45,212 nt of DNA. Origin: Acidobacteriota bacterium. Lineage in GTDB: Bacteria > Acidobacteriota > Thermoanaerobaculia > Multivoradales > SZUA-115. Every line of letters starts with the position of its first letter. Position 1 is the stretch's first letter. The stretch spans positions 1-45,212 of the forward strand of contig JAJRVQ010000135.1 of assembly GCA_024277255.1 (NCBI GenBank), written 5' to 3'. The notes beneath the pieces were generated by a model. The model saw nothing but the letters and a program-made list of their open reading frames with translations. It was not told where the DNA came from and ran no database searches. Of the stretch, positions 8,413 to 17,133 are shown in pieces. The translations under genes were made by a program, and so were the position numbers.

Positions 8413-9632
8413 CCACCACCGATCGTCCCGCTGATCACCCCGCCGGGCCCGCGCTGTCGGCTTGCACACCGGATACCGAGCTGATCGGTGCCTTCCTCGA
8501 TCCGGCCCATGTCGAGTTGTCTCAACAGGTGGGCGCCTTCGCCGCCCGCGAGCTGGCCTCGCTACCGGTGGCTGAAGACGACGCCGGCGGCCGCCGGCAG
8601 GCGGGGGAGATCTTGCGCCGGGCCGGCTCCGCCGGCTGGTGCGCCGCGGCGGTTCCCGAGAGTTGGGGCGGCCGGTCGCCGGCACCTCAGCTGCGCGTGC
8701 TCTGTTTGATCCGCGAGGCCTTCGCCGCCGCCTCGCCGCTGGCCGACGCCGTCTTCGCGCTGCAAGCGTTGGGCTCGATGCCCTTGACCTTGGCGGGCAG
8801 GACTCAGCAGCGCCGCCGGTGGTTGCCGGCGGTGGCGAGCGGTGAGGCGATGGCCGCCTTCGCGATGACCGAGGCCGAGGCCGGCTCCGACGTCGGCGCT
8901 ATCACCACCCGAGCCGTGCGCGACGGCGATGGCTGGCGGTTGGACGGCCGCAAGCTCTTCATCTCCAACGCCGGCATCGCCGATTTCTACTGTGTCTTCG
9001 CCAAGACCGAGCCCGAGGCGGGGGTGCGCGGTCTCTCCTGCTTTCTCGTCGAGGCCGACCGACCCGGCTTCGCCTTCGTGCGTCCACAGGTGATGAGCGC
9101 TGCCCATCCACTGGGCGAGATCTCTTTCGACGATTGCCGGCTGGGGAGCGAGTCTTTGATCGGTCGCCAGGGCGAAGGGTTCAAGTTGGGGATGCGCACC
9201 CTGGACCGGCTGCGGCCGACGGTAGCGGCGGCCGCCTGCGGCATGGCCTCCCGGGCGCTGGCCGAAGCGCTGGCGCACACCCGCAAGCGCCGCCAGTTCG
9301 GCCAACCGCTGGCCGAGTTCCAGCTGGTGCAGCAGAAGCTGGCGCGCATGGCGACCGAATTGGCCGCTTCGCGTCTGCTCGTCTACCGTGCCGCCGCGCT
9401 CGCCGACGGCGGTGCCGAGCGGGTGACGCTGGAGGCGGCGATGGCCAAGCTCTACGCCACCGAGGCGGCGCAGCGCATCATCGACGACGCGGTACAGCTG
9501 CTGGGCGGTAGCGGTGTGCTGGCCGATTCCCCGGTCGATCATCTCTACCGCTCGGTGCGGGCGCTGCGCATCTACGAGGGCACCAGCGAGGTTCAGCACC
9601 TGGTGATCGCCCGCCAGCTGTTGTGCCGGTAG
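8409..9632 (+). CDS. Acyl-CoA dehydrogenase family protein
   Basis: FAD-dependent acyl-CoA dehydrogenase, 407 residues, near the usual family length. It has the FAD/substrate segment MTEAEAGSDVGAITT, the RKLFISNAGIADFY strand, the C-terminal helical domain with RKRRQFGQPLAEFQ, LLGGSGVL, and the catalytic-base motif RIYEGTSE with E390. It would introduce a 2,3-double bond into a CoA thioester after ring reduction or opening, handing electrons to ETF. Its start overlaps the crotonase stop (8409-8412), and the next gene begins 31 bases after its stop. The N-terminal 30 residues are variable. Confidence 0.93.
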   Translation: MTTTDRPADHPAGPALSACTPDTELIGAFLDPAHVELSQQVGAFAARELASLPVAEDDAGGRRQAGEILRRAGSAGWCAAAVPESWGGRSPAPQLRVLCLIREAFAAASPLADAVFALQALGSMPLTLAGRTQQRRRWLPAVASGEAMAAFAMTEAEAGSDVGAITTRAVRDGDGWRLDGRKLFISNAGIADFYCVFAKTEPEAGVRGLSCFLVEADRPGFAFVRPQVMSAAHPLGEISFDDCRLGSESLIGRQGEGFKLGMRTLDRLRPTVAAAACGMASRALAEALAHTRKRRQFGQPLAEFQLVQQKLARMATELAASRLLVYRAAALADGGAERVTLEAAMAKLYATEAAQRIIDDAVQLLGGSGVLADSPVDHLYRSVRALRIYEGTSEVQHLVIARQLLCR

Positions 9633-9663
9633 GGCCGCCGCGGCTGGATATACTGCACCATCG

Positions 9664-11178
9664 ATGTGGAAGCCACCTGAGCGGATCAAACACGCTCCGC
9701 CGCCGGGCGGATGGCCGACTGTTGAAGAGGCCGATCGGGCGCTCTGGTTTCGGCCCATTCAGCTCGGCTCGACCCGGCTCGCCCAGCGAACCTGGGTCCC
9801 GGCGATGGTGCCCTGGCGGGCGACCGAGGAGGGCTTCGTCACCTCCGAGGTACTGGCCTGGTATGGACGCTTTGCCCGCGGCAAACCGGGTGCGATCGTC
9901 GTCGAAGCGACGGGCATTCGCGAGGTTCCCAGCGGACCGCTGCTGCGCATCGGCCATGATCGCTTCGTGGCCGGTCTGCGCGATCTGGTGGAGACGGTGC
10001 GGCGGGCCAGCGACGGTCAGACGCGGCTTTTCATCCAGCTGATCGACTTTCTGAACATCCGTCGCCGGCCGAGCCCGGAGAAGTTTTTCGGCCGTTACTT
10101 GCAGCTCACCGATCGCTACCGGCAGGCGGTGAGTGAGGGGCGCGGTGGCGAGCTGTGCGACAGTGACGTGCGCCAGGCGCTGCTCGAAATGTCGGCCGAG
10201 GATCACGAGAAGATCCTCACCCCACGCGATCTTGAGGCCTTGCGCTATGGCTATCGCGAATGGGTGACCGACGTCGAGAAGGAGCACATCCGCCGGCTGC
10301 CGCAACAGCTGCCGGAGCTCTTCGCCAGCGCCGCCGTGCGGGCGCGGCAGGCCGGTTTTGACGGCGTCGAGCTGCACTATGCCCATGCCTACACCATGGC
10401 CTCCTTTCTCTCCGCGCTCAATACCCGGCAGGACGGTTACGGCGGTAGTCGCGAGAACCGGGTCCGGCTGCCGGTGGAGGTCTTGGCGCGGGTGCGCGAG
10501 AAGGTGGGGGATGACTTCACCGTCGGCTGCCGCTATCTCTCCGAGGAGTGCATTGCCGGTGGCTCGACGGTCGAGGACGCTGCTTACTTCGGGGTCGAGT
10601 TGGCCACAGCCGGGATGGACTTTCTGTCCCTTTCGCGCGGCGGAAAATTTGAAGACGCCAAGCAGCCGCGTGTCGGCTGGACCGCCTATCCGTACACCGG
10701 TCCCAGTGGCTACGAATGCATGCCGGTGGTGCGCTCCGACGTGCAGGGCCCTTTTGGCCGCAACGTCGAGCCGACGGCGCGGATTCATCAGGCGGTGCGC
10801 GCCGCCGGGCTGGCGACGCCGATCGTGGTCATCGGTGGGATTTGCAGCTTCACCCAAGCCGAGGAGATCTTGCGCTCCGGCAAGGCGGATATCGTCGGCG
10901 CGGCGCGCCAGAGCCTGGCCGATCCGGACTGGTTTCTCAAGGCGAGGCTCGGTCAGGGTGAGGCGGTGCGCCGTTGCCTGTTTACCAACTACTGCGAAGG
11001 GCTCGACCAGATGCACAAGAAAGTCACCTGCCAGCTGTGGGATCGGCTTGAGCTGGACGAAGCGGAGATCAAGCTCTCGGCGGACGGTCGCCGCCGGCTG
11101 ATCGCTCCGAGCTGGACCCCTTCCAAGGAATCGGGCTGCACCTCGGATCACCTTGAATCACCGAGCCCATTGAAGTGA
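9664..11178 (+). CDS. Old yellow enzyme-like NADH:flavin oxidoreductase (ACMR reductase-half homologue)
   Basis: FMN TIM-barrel reductase of the old yellow enzyme/2,4-dienoyl-CoA reductase family, 504 residues. Family motifs are GVELHYAHAYTMASFLS (H238 and H241), TRQDGYGGSRENR and the C-terminal phosphate-binding stretch with IVVIGGICS and DIVGAARQSLADPD. A C-terminal cysteine cluster (CLFTNYC then VTC) recalls the iron-sulphur region of dienoyl-CoA reductases but has only three cysteines and unusual spacing, so a cluster is doubtful. It directly precedes an FAD monooxygenase gene. In known 2-aminobenzoyl-CoA monooxygenase/reductase the two activities are one polypeptide with the monooxygenase first; here they are separate and reversed. 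Proposed role: ring hydrogenation of the hydroxylated aryl-CoA. Confidence 0.85.
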   Translation: MWKPPERIKHAPPPGGWPTVEEADRALWFRPIQLGSTRLAQRTWVPAMVPWRATEEGFVTSEVLAWYGRFARGKPGAIVVEATGIREVPSGPLLRIGHDRFVAGLRDLVETVRRASDGQTRLFIQLIDFLNIRRRPSPEKFFGRYLQLTDRYRQAVSEGRGGELCDSDVRQALLEMSAEDHEKILTPRDLEALRYGYREWVTDVEKEHIRRLPQQLPELFASAAVRARQAGFDGVELHYAHAYTMASFLSALNTRQDGYGGSRENRVRLPVEVLARVREKVGDDFTVGCRYLSEECIAGGSTVEDAAYFGVELATAGMDFLSLSRGGKFEDAKQPRVGWTAYPYTGPSGYECMPVVRSDVQGPFGRNVEPTARIHQAVRAAGLATPIVVIGGICSFTQAEEILRSGKADIVGAARQSLADPDWFLKARLGQGEAVRRCLFTNYCEGLDQMHKKVTCQLWDRLELDEAEIKLSADGRRRLIAPSWTPSKESGCTSDHLESPSPLK

Positions 11179-11188
11179 GGATCCGTCG

Positions 11189-12316
11189 ATGAGAATTGTC
11201 GTTCTGGGCGGTGGCCCCGCCGGTCTCTACTTTGCCCTGCTGGCCCGCCGGCTCGACTCGACAAACCAGGTTACGGTGGTGGAGCGCAACCCGCGCGGCA
11301 GCACCTTTGGCTGGGGGGTCGTTTTCTCCGGTAAGACTCTGCGCTTCCTCGAAGGGCAAGATGTCGAGACGCACGCCCGGCTACGCCAGAAGCTGGCGAC
11401 TTGGGAGAATGTCGACATCGTTCATCGTGGCGAACGGGTGCGCATCGAGGGTAACCGGTTTGCCGGCATCGCCCGCCTCGAGTTGTTGAAGGTTCTGGAG
11501 GAGCGCTGCCTGGAGCAGGGGGTTGAGCTGCGTTTCGAAACCGAAGTCGAAGATCTCGACAGTCTGCCGGCCTACGATCTGTTGGTCGGTGCCGACGGCG
11601 TCAACAGCCGCGTGCGCACCACCTGGGCCGATCACTTCAACCCCTCGCTCGACACCCGCCGCAACCGCTACGCCTGGTACGGCACACCGCAGCTCTTCGA
11701 TGGTTTGACGCTGACCTTTCGAGAGAACGAAGACGGCCTGTTCATCGCTCACTCCTACCGTTTCGAGCCGCAGCTTTCGACCTTCATCGTCGAGTGCGAC
11801 GAGAAGAGCTGGCGTGCGGCAGGGCTCGACCGCCGTTCGGATGCCGACAGCCGGGCCTATCTTGAGCGGCTCTTTGCCGAGGATCTCGCTGGCGAGCCGC
11901 TATTGTCGAACCGCTCGAACTGGATCCGCTTCGTCACCGTGCGCAACCAGCACTGGAGCTACGGCCGGCGGGTCTTGCTGGGCGACGCCGCCCACACGGC
12001 CCATTTCTCGATCGGTTCGGGTACCAAGATCGCGCTGGAAGACGCGGCGGCCTTGGCCTCGTCGCTGGGGCAGTACGGGCAAATCGACACCGCACTCGCC
12101 GCCTACGAGGCCGAGCGCCGGCCGGTGGTCGAGAAGCTCCAGGCGGCGGCGCAATCGAGTCTCGAATGGTTCGAGAGGGCGGCCGAGGACCTGCACCTCG
12201 ACCCGCTCGCCTTCGCCTACCGGGCGATGACCCGCAGCGAGCGCATCGACATCGAGAACTTACGCCAGCGCGATCCTGCTTTCGTGGCGCGGCTGGAAGA
12301 GGCGGGGTTGGTCTAG
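11189..12316 (+). CDS. FAD-dependent aryl-CoA monooxygenase (ACMR/salicylyl-CoA 5-hydroxylase-like)
   Basis: Flavoprotein monooxygenase, 375 residues. It has the Rossmann motif GGGPAGLYFAL (7-17), FGWGVVFS, LLVGADGVNSRVR and the second FAD motif LLGDAAHTAHFSIGSG (about 264-279). The GPAGLYFALL and TFGWGVVFS segments are characteristic of the monooxygenase half of 2-aminobenzoyl-CoA monooxygenase/reductase and of salicylyl-CoA 5-hydroxylase, rather than of PHBH-type enzymes on free acids. Expected reaction: 5-hydroxylation of an ortho-substituted benzoyl-CoA. The ribosome site GAGGA overlaps the stop of the reductase gene, ten bases upstream, so the two are probably co-translated and may form a complex. 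It overlaps the convergent methyltransferase gene by four bases. Confidence 0.87.
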   Translation: MRIVVLGGGPAGLYFALLARRLDSTNQVTVVERNPRGSTFGWGVVFSGKTLRFLEGQDVETHARLRQKLATWENVDIVHRGERVRIEGNRFAGIARLELLKVLEERCLEQGVELRFETEVEDLDSLPAYDLLVGADGVNSRVRTTWADHFNPSLDTRRNRYAWYGTPQLFDGLTLTFRENEDGLFIAHSYRFEPQLSTFIVECDEKSWRAAGLDRRSDADSRAYLERLFAEDLAGEPLLSNRSNWIRFVTVRNQHWSYGRRVLLGDAAHTAHFSIGSGTKIALEDAAALASSLGQYGQIDTALAAYEAERRPVVEKLQAAAQSSLEWFERAAEDLHLDPLAFAYRAMTRSERIDIENLRQRDPAFVARLEEAGLV

Positions 12317-13155
12317 CTCTTCTTGCGCACCAACCAAAGATCTTGCGTTGGATTTCCCCGTGCCCCCTCGGGGGTGAAGCTGACCACCTCGAAGTGGTCG
12401 GCGAGTTCTCGGCGCACCCAACTCTCGGGGTGGTAGGCGGCGTAGAGGTTGGTGCCCGGGGGGCCGAGGGGGCGGAGGGTCAGTTGCCCATCGGCGAAGC
12501 TCTGTTGTTGTGCCTCGTCCAGCTGGTGCCGGTAGGCCGTGCCGTGGGTGGAGAAGGCGAGAAGGCCGCCGGGCTTGAGAATCCGGTGCAGCTCGGCCAT
12601 CCAACCGTGCTGGCGTGGTGCGTCCAGGTGGGTGAAGACGGAGAGGGCGTAGACGAAGCCGAAGCGTCGATCCGCGTAGGGTAGCGGCGGGTCGAGTCGG
12701 TTGACCGCAAAGCGCATGGCCGCTGCCGGTGTCAGGGTGCGCCGGCACCAGTCGATCGCTTGGGGGTTGTAGTCGCAGCCGTGGAGTTCGGCGGCCTTCC
12801 ACGAGGTCAGATGGCGCAATACACGGCCGCAGCCGCAGCCGAAATCGAGCACCGCGCCGAGGTCGCCGGTGGCGATTCCGGCCGCCGCCAAGGTGGCTTC
12901 CAGACAGTCGGCGCCCGCCTTGCCGCTGCGCAGGAACCAACCGAGGTCGGGGGTTCCGGCGACCGACATGACCCGTCTGGCGCTGGGCAGCGGCAGTCGA
13001 TCGGGGGCGCCGCGCAACCGCTGGCCCAGATTGCGCGCCAGCAAGCTCGGGGTCGAGGCGCGTAGCGCTTGCCAACTCTCGAACAGCAGGCGGGCGGGCG
13101 CCGAGTGGTCGAGGCGGGCGAGGACTCCGCGCTTGACCAGGTCGGGAACCGCCAC
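12313..13155 (-). CDS. Class I SAM-dependent methyltransferase
   Basis: A 280-residue Rossmann-fold methyltransferase. SAM-binding motif I is VLDFGCGCGRVLRHL (about 103-117), followed by the acidic residue in LHGCDYNPQAIDWC, then YALSVFTHLD (motif IV) and ELHRILKPGGLLAFSTHG (motif VI). An N-terminal extension of about 85 residues precedes the core. The substrate is unknown; such proteins often act in cell-surface or lipid modification. It follows the MscS gene after two bases, suggesting co-transcription, and converges on the monooxygenase gene with a four-base overlap of the stop codons. Confidence 0.88.
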   Translation of the reverse strand: MAVPDLVKRGVLARLDHSAPARLLFESWQALRASTPSLLARNLGQRLRGAPDRLPLPSARRVMSVAGTPDLGWFLRSGKAGADCLEATLAAAGIATGDLGAVLDFGCGCGRVLRHLTSWKAAELHGCDYNPQAIDWCRRTLTPAAAMRFAVNRLDPPLPYADRRFGFVYALSVFTHLDAPRQHGWMAELHRILKPGGLLAFSTHGTAYRHQLDEAQQQSFADGQLTLRPLGPPGTNLYAAYHPESWVRRELADHFEVVSFTPEGARGNPTQDLWLVRKKS

Positions 13156-13157
13156 GC

Positions 13158-14234
13158 TCAGTCCGCCTCCTGGCCGGCGTCGAGGCGGCTGCGTTCGAGC
13201 ACCGCGGAGAGTCGCTCACGCTGGAGCTTGCGCCGCTCGATGCGCGCGGCGGTGCCGTTGCGCTCCGATCCTTCGGACAAGGAGGCCAGTTTGCTTTCCA
13301 GCTCTTCGATCTCCTTGTCGAGCTTGTCCAGCTCCTCCTGCTGCTTTTCGAGGGAAGCCGCCTGCTTGGCCTTGCCGAAGACCAGCTCTTCCGGAGGCTC
13401 GTCGTCGCTGGCGACTGCGGTGACGCTGGCGGCGGGCGGAATGACCCTCTCCTCCTGCGAGATCCGGCGCTGGTTCATGAAGGTCGGCGAGACGATCTCG
13501 ACTCCGCCGCGGTGCAGGTGGTCGAGCATCGCTCCACACAACCGCGAGCGGGTCGAGAGCACTCGGTCGGCCGGTTGCAGCAGGCCGGCGACCCGGTAAA
13601 GCACCGAGAAGTCGCCCAGTTCTAGGATCCAGACGAACGGCTTCTTCAAACCGACCTCGTTGGCGGCTGCGATGAGCAGCTTCTCGATGTGCTGGCGTGG
13701 GACGTCGTAGCCCAGCGAAACCTCCGCCGAGATCAGTGTGCTGGTCTCGTTGGTCACCCGCAGCGGATGGGTGACCAGGAAGAGGTTGGGCATGGTGACC
13801 AGGTCGCTATCCTCGGTTTGAATCTCCACGTGGAGCAAACCGCGTTCGCTGACCCGGCCCTTGTGGTCGCCGCAGTAGATGAGGTCACCGGTTTTGAAGT
13901 TGCGCACCGCACGCAGCATGACGCCGGCCATGGCGTTGGAGAGGAAGGTTGTCGAGGAGAGGGCGATGGTGGCCGAGAGGACGATGCCGACGAGGTTGAT
14001 CAACTCCGGCCGCACCTCCTTCGGCAGAGGCATCAAGAGCAGGAGGAGGAAGAGCGCCAGGGCACCCAGGCCCAGTTGCACCAGCTGGCGACCGAGCCGT
14101 CTGCCGCGCTTGCCCCGAAGGGTCCGTGAGACGGTCCAGCTGGCGAGCGTCCAGCCGCCGAGGATGGCGAGTAGGACGGCCAGATGGCTCCAGCGCAGAC
14201 CGGTGTTTCCAAGAAAGTCTGTGAGAGCTTGCAT
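13158..14234 (-). CDS. MscS-family mechanosensitive ion channel
   Basis: A 358-residue membrane protein with three hydrophobic helices (about 16-35, 48-67 and 78-110). The last is the MscS-type pore helix, followed by NFKTGDLIYCGDHKGRVSE, the conserved start of the MscS beta domain, and TMPNLFLVTHPLRV. The alpha/beta cytoplasmic domain runs to about residue 255. An unusual C-terminal extension (about 285-358) is a charged coiled coil (EKQQEELDKLDKEIEELESK), absent from E. coli MscS. Expected role: release of solutes during hypo-osmotic shock. It is divergent from the PEP carboxylase gene with 45 bases between starts and is probably co-transcribed with the methyltransferase. Confidence 0.9.
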   Translation of the reverse strand: MQALTDFLGNTGLRWSHLAVLLAILGGWTLASWTVSRTLRGKRGRRLGRQLVQLGLGALALFLLLLLMPLPKEVRPELINLVGIVLSATIALSSTTFLSNAMAGVMLRAVRNFKTGDLIYCGDHKGRVSERGLLHVEIQTEDSDLVTMPNLFLVTHPLRVTNETSTLISAEVSLGYDVPRQHIEKLLIAAANEVGLKKPFVWILELGDFSVLYRVAGLLQPADRVLSTRSRLCGAMLDHLHRGGVEIVSPTFMNQRRISQEERVIPPAASVTAVASDDEPPEELVFGKAKQAASLEKQQEELDKLDKEIEELESKLASLSEGSERNGTAARIERRKLQRERLSAVLERSRLDAGQEAD

Positions 14235-14279
14235 ACGACCTCTACGGTATCGCAGGCGGGTGGCATACTCGGTCGCCTA

Positions 14280-17015
14280 ATGAGTCAACGTGAAATCCAC
14301 TTTCCGCCTGAAGATATGCCACTGCGTGAAGATGTCCGCGTTCTCGGCGCGCTGGTCGGTACTGTGCTGCGCCAGCAGGGAGGCGAGTCGCTCTTTGAAC
14401 GGGTCGAGCAGGCGCGCAAGGCGGCGATCGGCCGGCGGCGTGGCGAGGTGGGTGCCGAGGAGGAGCTGCTGGCCTCGGTGAGCGCTCTTGCGCCGGCCGA
14501 TGCCGAGGAACTGGTGCGGGCTTTTTCGACCTATTTTCAGGTGGTCAACCTGGCGGAGCAGGTGCATCGGATTCGCCGTCGCCGCGATCATCAGCGGGGA
14601 AGCGAGCCGCAGGTAGGTAGCGCCGAGCACACCGTGAAGCAGCTGGCGGCGGCGGGCATGTCGCTGGACGAGGTGCGTGCGCTGCTCAGCGATCTGGTCT
14701 ACGAGCCGGTCTTTACCGCCCACCCCACCGAGGCGGTACGGCGCACCATCCTGGAGAAGCAGCAGCGGATTCTCGAACGGCTGAGCGAGCGGCTCGATCC
14801 CTCGCGGACGCCGCCCGAAGAACGGGTGGCGCTGGCCCGCATCCATGCCGAGGTCGCCGCCGGCTGGCAGACGCAAGAGCACCCGTCACAGCGACCGACC
14901 GTCGCCGATGAGCGCGAGCACGTCCTCTTCTTCGTCACCCGCGTGCTCTATCGGGTGATCCCGGCCTTCTACGAAACGGTCGAAGATGGCCTGGTTGCGA
15001 CCTTCGGTGAGCAGGCGCGCCTGGCGGCCGACCAGAGGTTGCCGGTGATGATCCGTTTCGCCTCCTGGGTGGGTGGCGACATGGACGGCAATCCCAACGT
15101 CTCGGCGCGCACCATCCGCGAGACGCTGGCACGCCAGCGCAATCTGATCCTGCGCCTCTACCGGGCCGAGTGTTCAGAGCTGGCTCACTTCCTGTCGCAG
15201 AGCCGATCGAGGATCGGGGTCGACGAAGAGATCGACGAGCGGATCGCTGCCTACGGAAAGCAGTTCCCCGAGGCGCTGGCGGCGATCAAGCCGCGCTACC
15301 GCGAGATGCCTTATCGGACCCTCCTCTGGCTGATGGAGGCGCGGATCGTCGCCACCCAGGCCGATCGCCCGCACGGCTACGCCGATGCCGAGGAGATGAT
15401 CGGCGATCTGTGCGCCATCGCCGCCAGCCTGCAAGCGCACCGCGGGAGTCACGCCGGCCTCTTTGGGGTGCGCCGGCTGCTGCGCCGGGTCGAGACCTTC
15501 GGTTTCAACCTCGCCACCCTGGACGTGCGCCAGGATTCGCTGGTCCACCGCGAAGTGATCGGCCGCCTGCTCGCGGAGGAGGGTTGGCTGGACCTGTCGG
15601 TGGGGGAGCGCAGCGCTCGGCTACGGCAGGCGCTAGAGGCGGCGGAGGCTCCCTCGGTCGAACCGGACGAGGGGGCCGAGGCGGTTCTCGAAGTCTTCCG
15701 CGCCATCGGCGAGTGCCAGCGCCGCTACGGGGCGCAGGCGATCGGGCCCTACATCATCAGCATGGCGCAGGGAGCCGACGATGTGCTTTCGGTCCTGCTG
15801 CTGGCCCAGTGGGCCGGCCTGGGTGAAGCGGGATCCGTGCCCTTGGACGTGGCCCCGCTCTTCGAGACGGTTCCCGATCTCGAAGCCGCACCCGCGGTGA
15901 TGGCCCAACTCACCGCTGATCCCGGCTACCGCGCCCACCTGGCGGCACGCGGCGACCGGCAGGTGGTGATGATCGGCTATTCCGATTCGAGTAAACGCGG
16001 TGGCCTCGTCGCTTCGCGCTGGGCGCTACAAAAAGGGCAGGCGGCGCTGGTGGCGAGCCTCGGGGAGGCGGGAATCCATCTCACCCTCTTCCATGGTCGC
16101 GGCGGCACGATCAGTCGCGGCGGCGGTAAGACGAGGCGGGCGGTGCTGGCGGCGCCGCGCGGATCGGTGGCCGGCCGCCTGCGGGTCACCGAACAGGGCG
16201 AGGTGATCAATGCCAAGTTCGGTGTGCGCGCCATAGCCCTGCGCACCCTCGAACAGGCGACCAGCGCCGTGGCCCTGGCCACCGCCCTGCCCGAGCTGGA
16301 GAATGGGTGGCCGGTGGATGAGCGCCACGGCGATTGGCAGCGGATGATGGAAGAGATGGCCGTTCGTGGTCGCGCCACCTACCGCGCCCTGGTCTACGAG
16401 GAGCCGGACTTTGTCGACTACTTCCGCCGCGCCACGCCGATCGACGTCATCGAACGGATGGCCATCGGCTCGCGACCGGCCTCGCGCCGCAAGGGTGGCG
16501 GAGTGGAAAACCTACGAGCCATCCCCTGGGTCTTCTCGTGGATGCAGAGTCGCCACCTCCTGCCCGGCTGGTACGGTGTGGGCACGGCGCTGGAATGGGT
16601 GGTCGAAGAGCACGGCGAAGAGAGGGTGGCGGCGATGGTGCGCCACTGGCGCTTCGCCCGCGCCCTGGTCGACGACGTGGAGATGGTCCTGGCCAAGGCC
16701 GACCTGGGTGTCGCCGCTCGCTACGCGACGCTGGCCGGCGAAGTGGGGGAGCGGATCTTCCCGTGCATCCGCGCCGAGTACGAGCGCACCGCGCAGGTCA
16801 TCCTGGCTCTCAAGGGCACGGCGGTGCTGCTCGAACAAGACCCGACCCTCCAGCGCTCGATCCAACTGCGCAACCCCTACATCGATCCGATGAGCCTGCT
16901 GCAAGTCGACCTCCTGGGCCGCTGGCGAGCCGGCGAGCGCGCGGACGACGATCTATTCAAGGCGCTCCTGGCCACCGTCAACGGCATCGCTCGCGGACTG
17001 CAAAACACCGGCTGA
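14280..17015 (+). CDS. ppc: Phosphoenolpyruvate carboxylase
   Basis: Cytoplasmic anaplerotic enzyme making oxaloacetate from PEP and bicarbonate. It has 911 residues, normal for bacterial Ppc. Active-site blocks are TAHPTEAVRRT with H148, the bicarbonate/PEP segment ending in the family's GYSDSSKRGG block (K572), and the mobile loop FHGRGGTISRGGG. The C-terminus ends in LQNTG, the conserved terminal motif. No Shine-Dalgarno sequence is obvious before ATG 14280, but the family N-terminus begins there. A second C4-node enzyme, the malic enzyme fusion, lies 20 kb downstream. A perfect 20-base palindrome follows directly after the stop. Confidence 0.97.
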   Translation: MSQREIHFPPEDMPLREDVRVLGALVGTVLRQQGGESLFERVEQARKAAIGRRRGEVGAEEELLASVSALAPADAEELVRAFSTYFQVVNLAEQVHRIRRRRDHQRGSEPQVGSAEHTVKQLAAAGMSLDEVRALLSDLVYEPVFTAHPTEAVRRTILEKQQRILERLSERLDPSRTPPEERVALARIHAEVAAGWQTQEHPSQRPTVADEREHVLFFVTRVLYRVIPAFYETVEDGLVATFGEQARLAADQRLPVMIRFASWVGGDMDGNPNVSARTIRETLARQRNLILRLYRAECSELAHFLSQSRSRIGVDEEIDERIAAYGKQFPEALAAIKPRYREMPYRTLLWLMEARIVATQADRPHGYADAEEMIGDLCAIAASLQAHRGSHAGLFGVRRLLRRVETFGFNLATLDVRQDSLVHREVIGRLLAEEGWLDLSVGERSARLRQALEAAEAPSVEPDEGAEAVLEVFRAIGECQRRYGAQAIGPYIISMAQGADDVLSVLLLAQWAGLGEAGSVPLDVAPLFETVPDLEAAPAVMAQLTADPGYRAHLAARGDRQVVMIGYSDSSKRGGLVASRWALQKGQAALVASLGEAGIHLTLFHGRGGTISRGGGKTRRAVLAAPRGSVAGRLRVTEQGEVINAKFGVRAIALRTLEQATSAVALATALPELENGWPVDERHGDWQRMMEEMAVRGRATYRALVYEEPDFVDYFRRATPIDVIERMAIGSRPASRRKGGGVENLRAIPWVFSWMQSRHLLPGWYGVGTALEWVVEEHGEERVAAMVRHWRFARALVDDVEMVLAKADLGVAARYATLAGEVGERIFPCIRAEYERTAQVILALKGTAVLLEQDPTLQRSIQLRNPYIDPMSLLQVDLLGRWRAGERADDDLFKALLATVNGIARGLQNTG

Positions 17016-17035
17016 TCGCTGCCGATCGGCAGCGA
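17016..17035 (+). terminator. Hairpin after ppc
   Basis: A perfect 20-base palindrome (TCGCTGCCGATCGGCAGCGA) starts at the base after the ppc stop codon. It can form an 8-bp stem with a GATC loop. There is no following T-run, so it is a weak candidate for intrinsic termination; it might instead stabilise the 3' end of the message. Confidence 0.4.
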
Positions 17036-17061
17036 GGAGTTGCCATCCCGCGGCAGCGGTG

Positions 17062-17083
17062 TGTGATGGTTTTGTGAATCTCG
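17062..17083 (+). promoter_or_regulatory. Candidate OmpR/PhoB-type box upstream of the response regulator
   Basis: Two 11-base direct repeats, TGTGATGGTTT and TGTGAATCTCG, lie about 50 bases before the response-regulator start. The 11-base period is that of OmpR/PhoB-type tandem sites. A related array stands before the spondin-domain gene (19401-19433), suggesting autoregulation and a shared regulon. This is inferred from sequence similarity alone. Confidence 0.4.
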
Positions 17084-17133
17084 TCCGGTAAGGTCGAGGT
17101 CTTGCCGCGTTCAAACTGCGGCCGGTGAACCTA

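Noticed and set aside
9478..11151. A 557-codon open frame on the minus strand
   Set aside because: It is antisense to the acyl-CoA dehydrogenase and reductase genes; such long antisense frames are common in high-GC DNA and the translation resembles no family.
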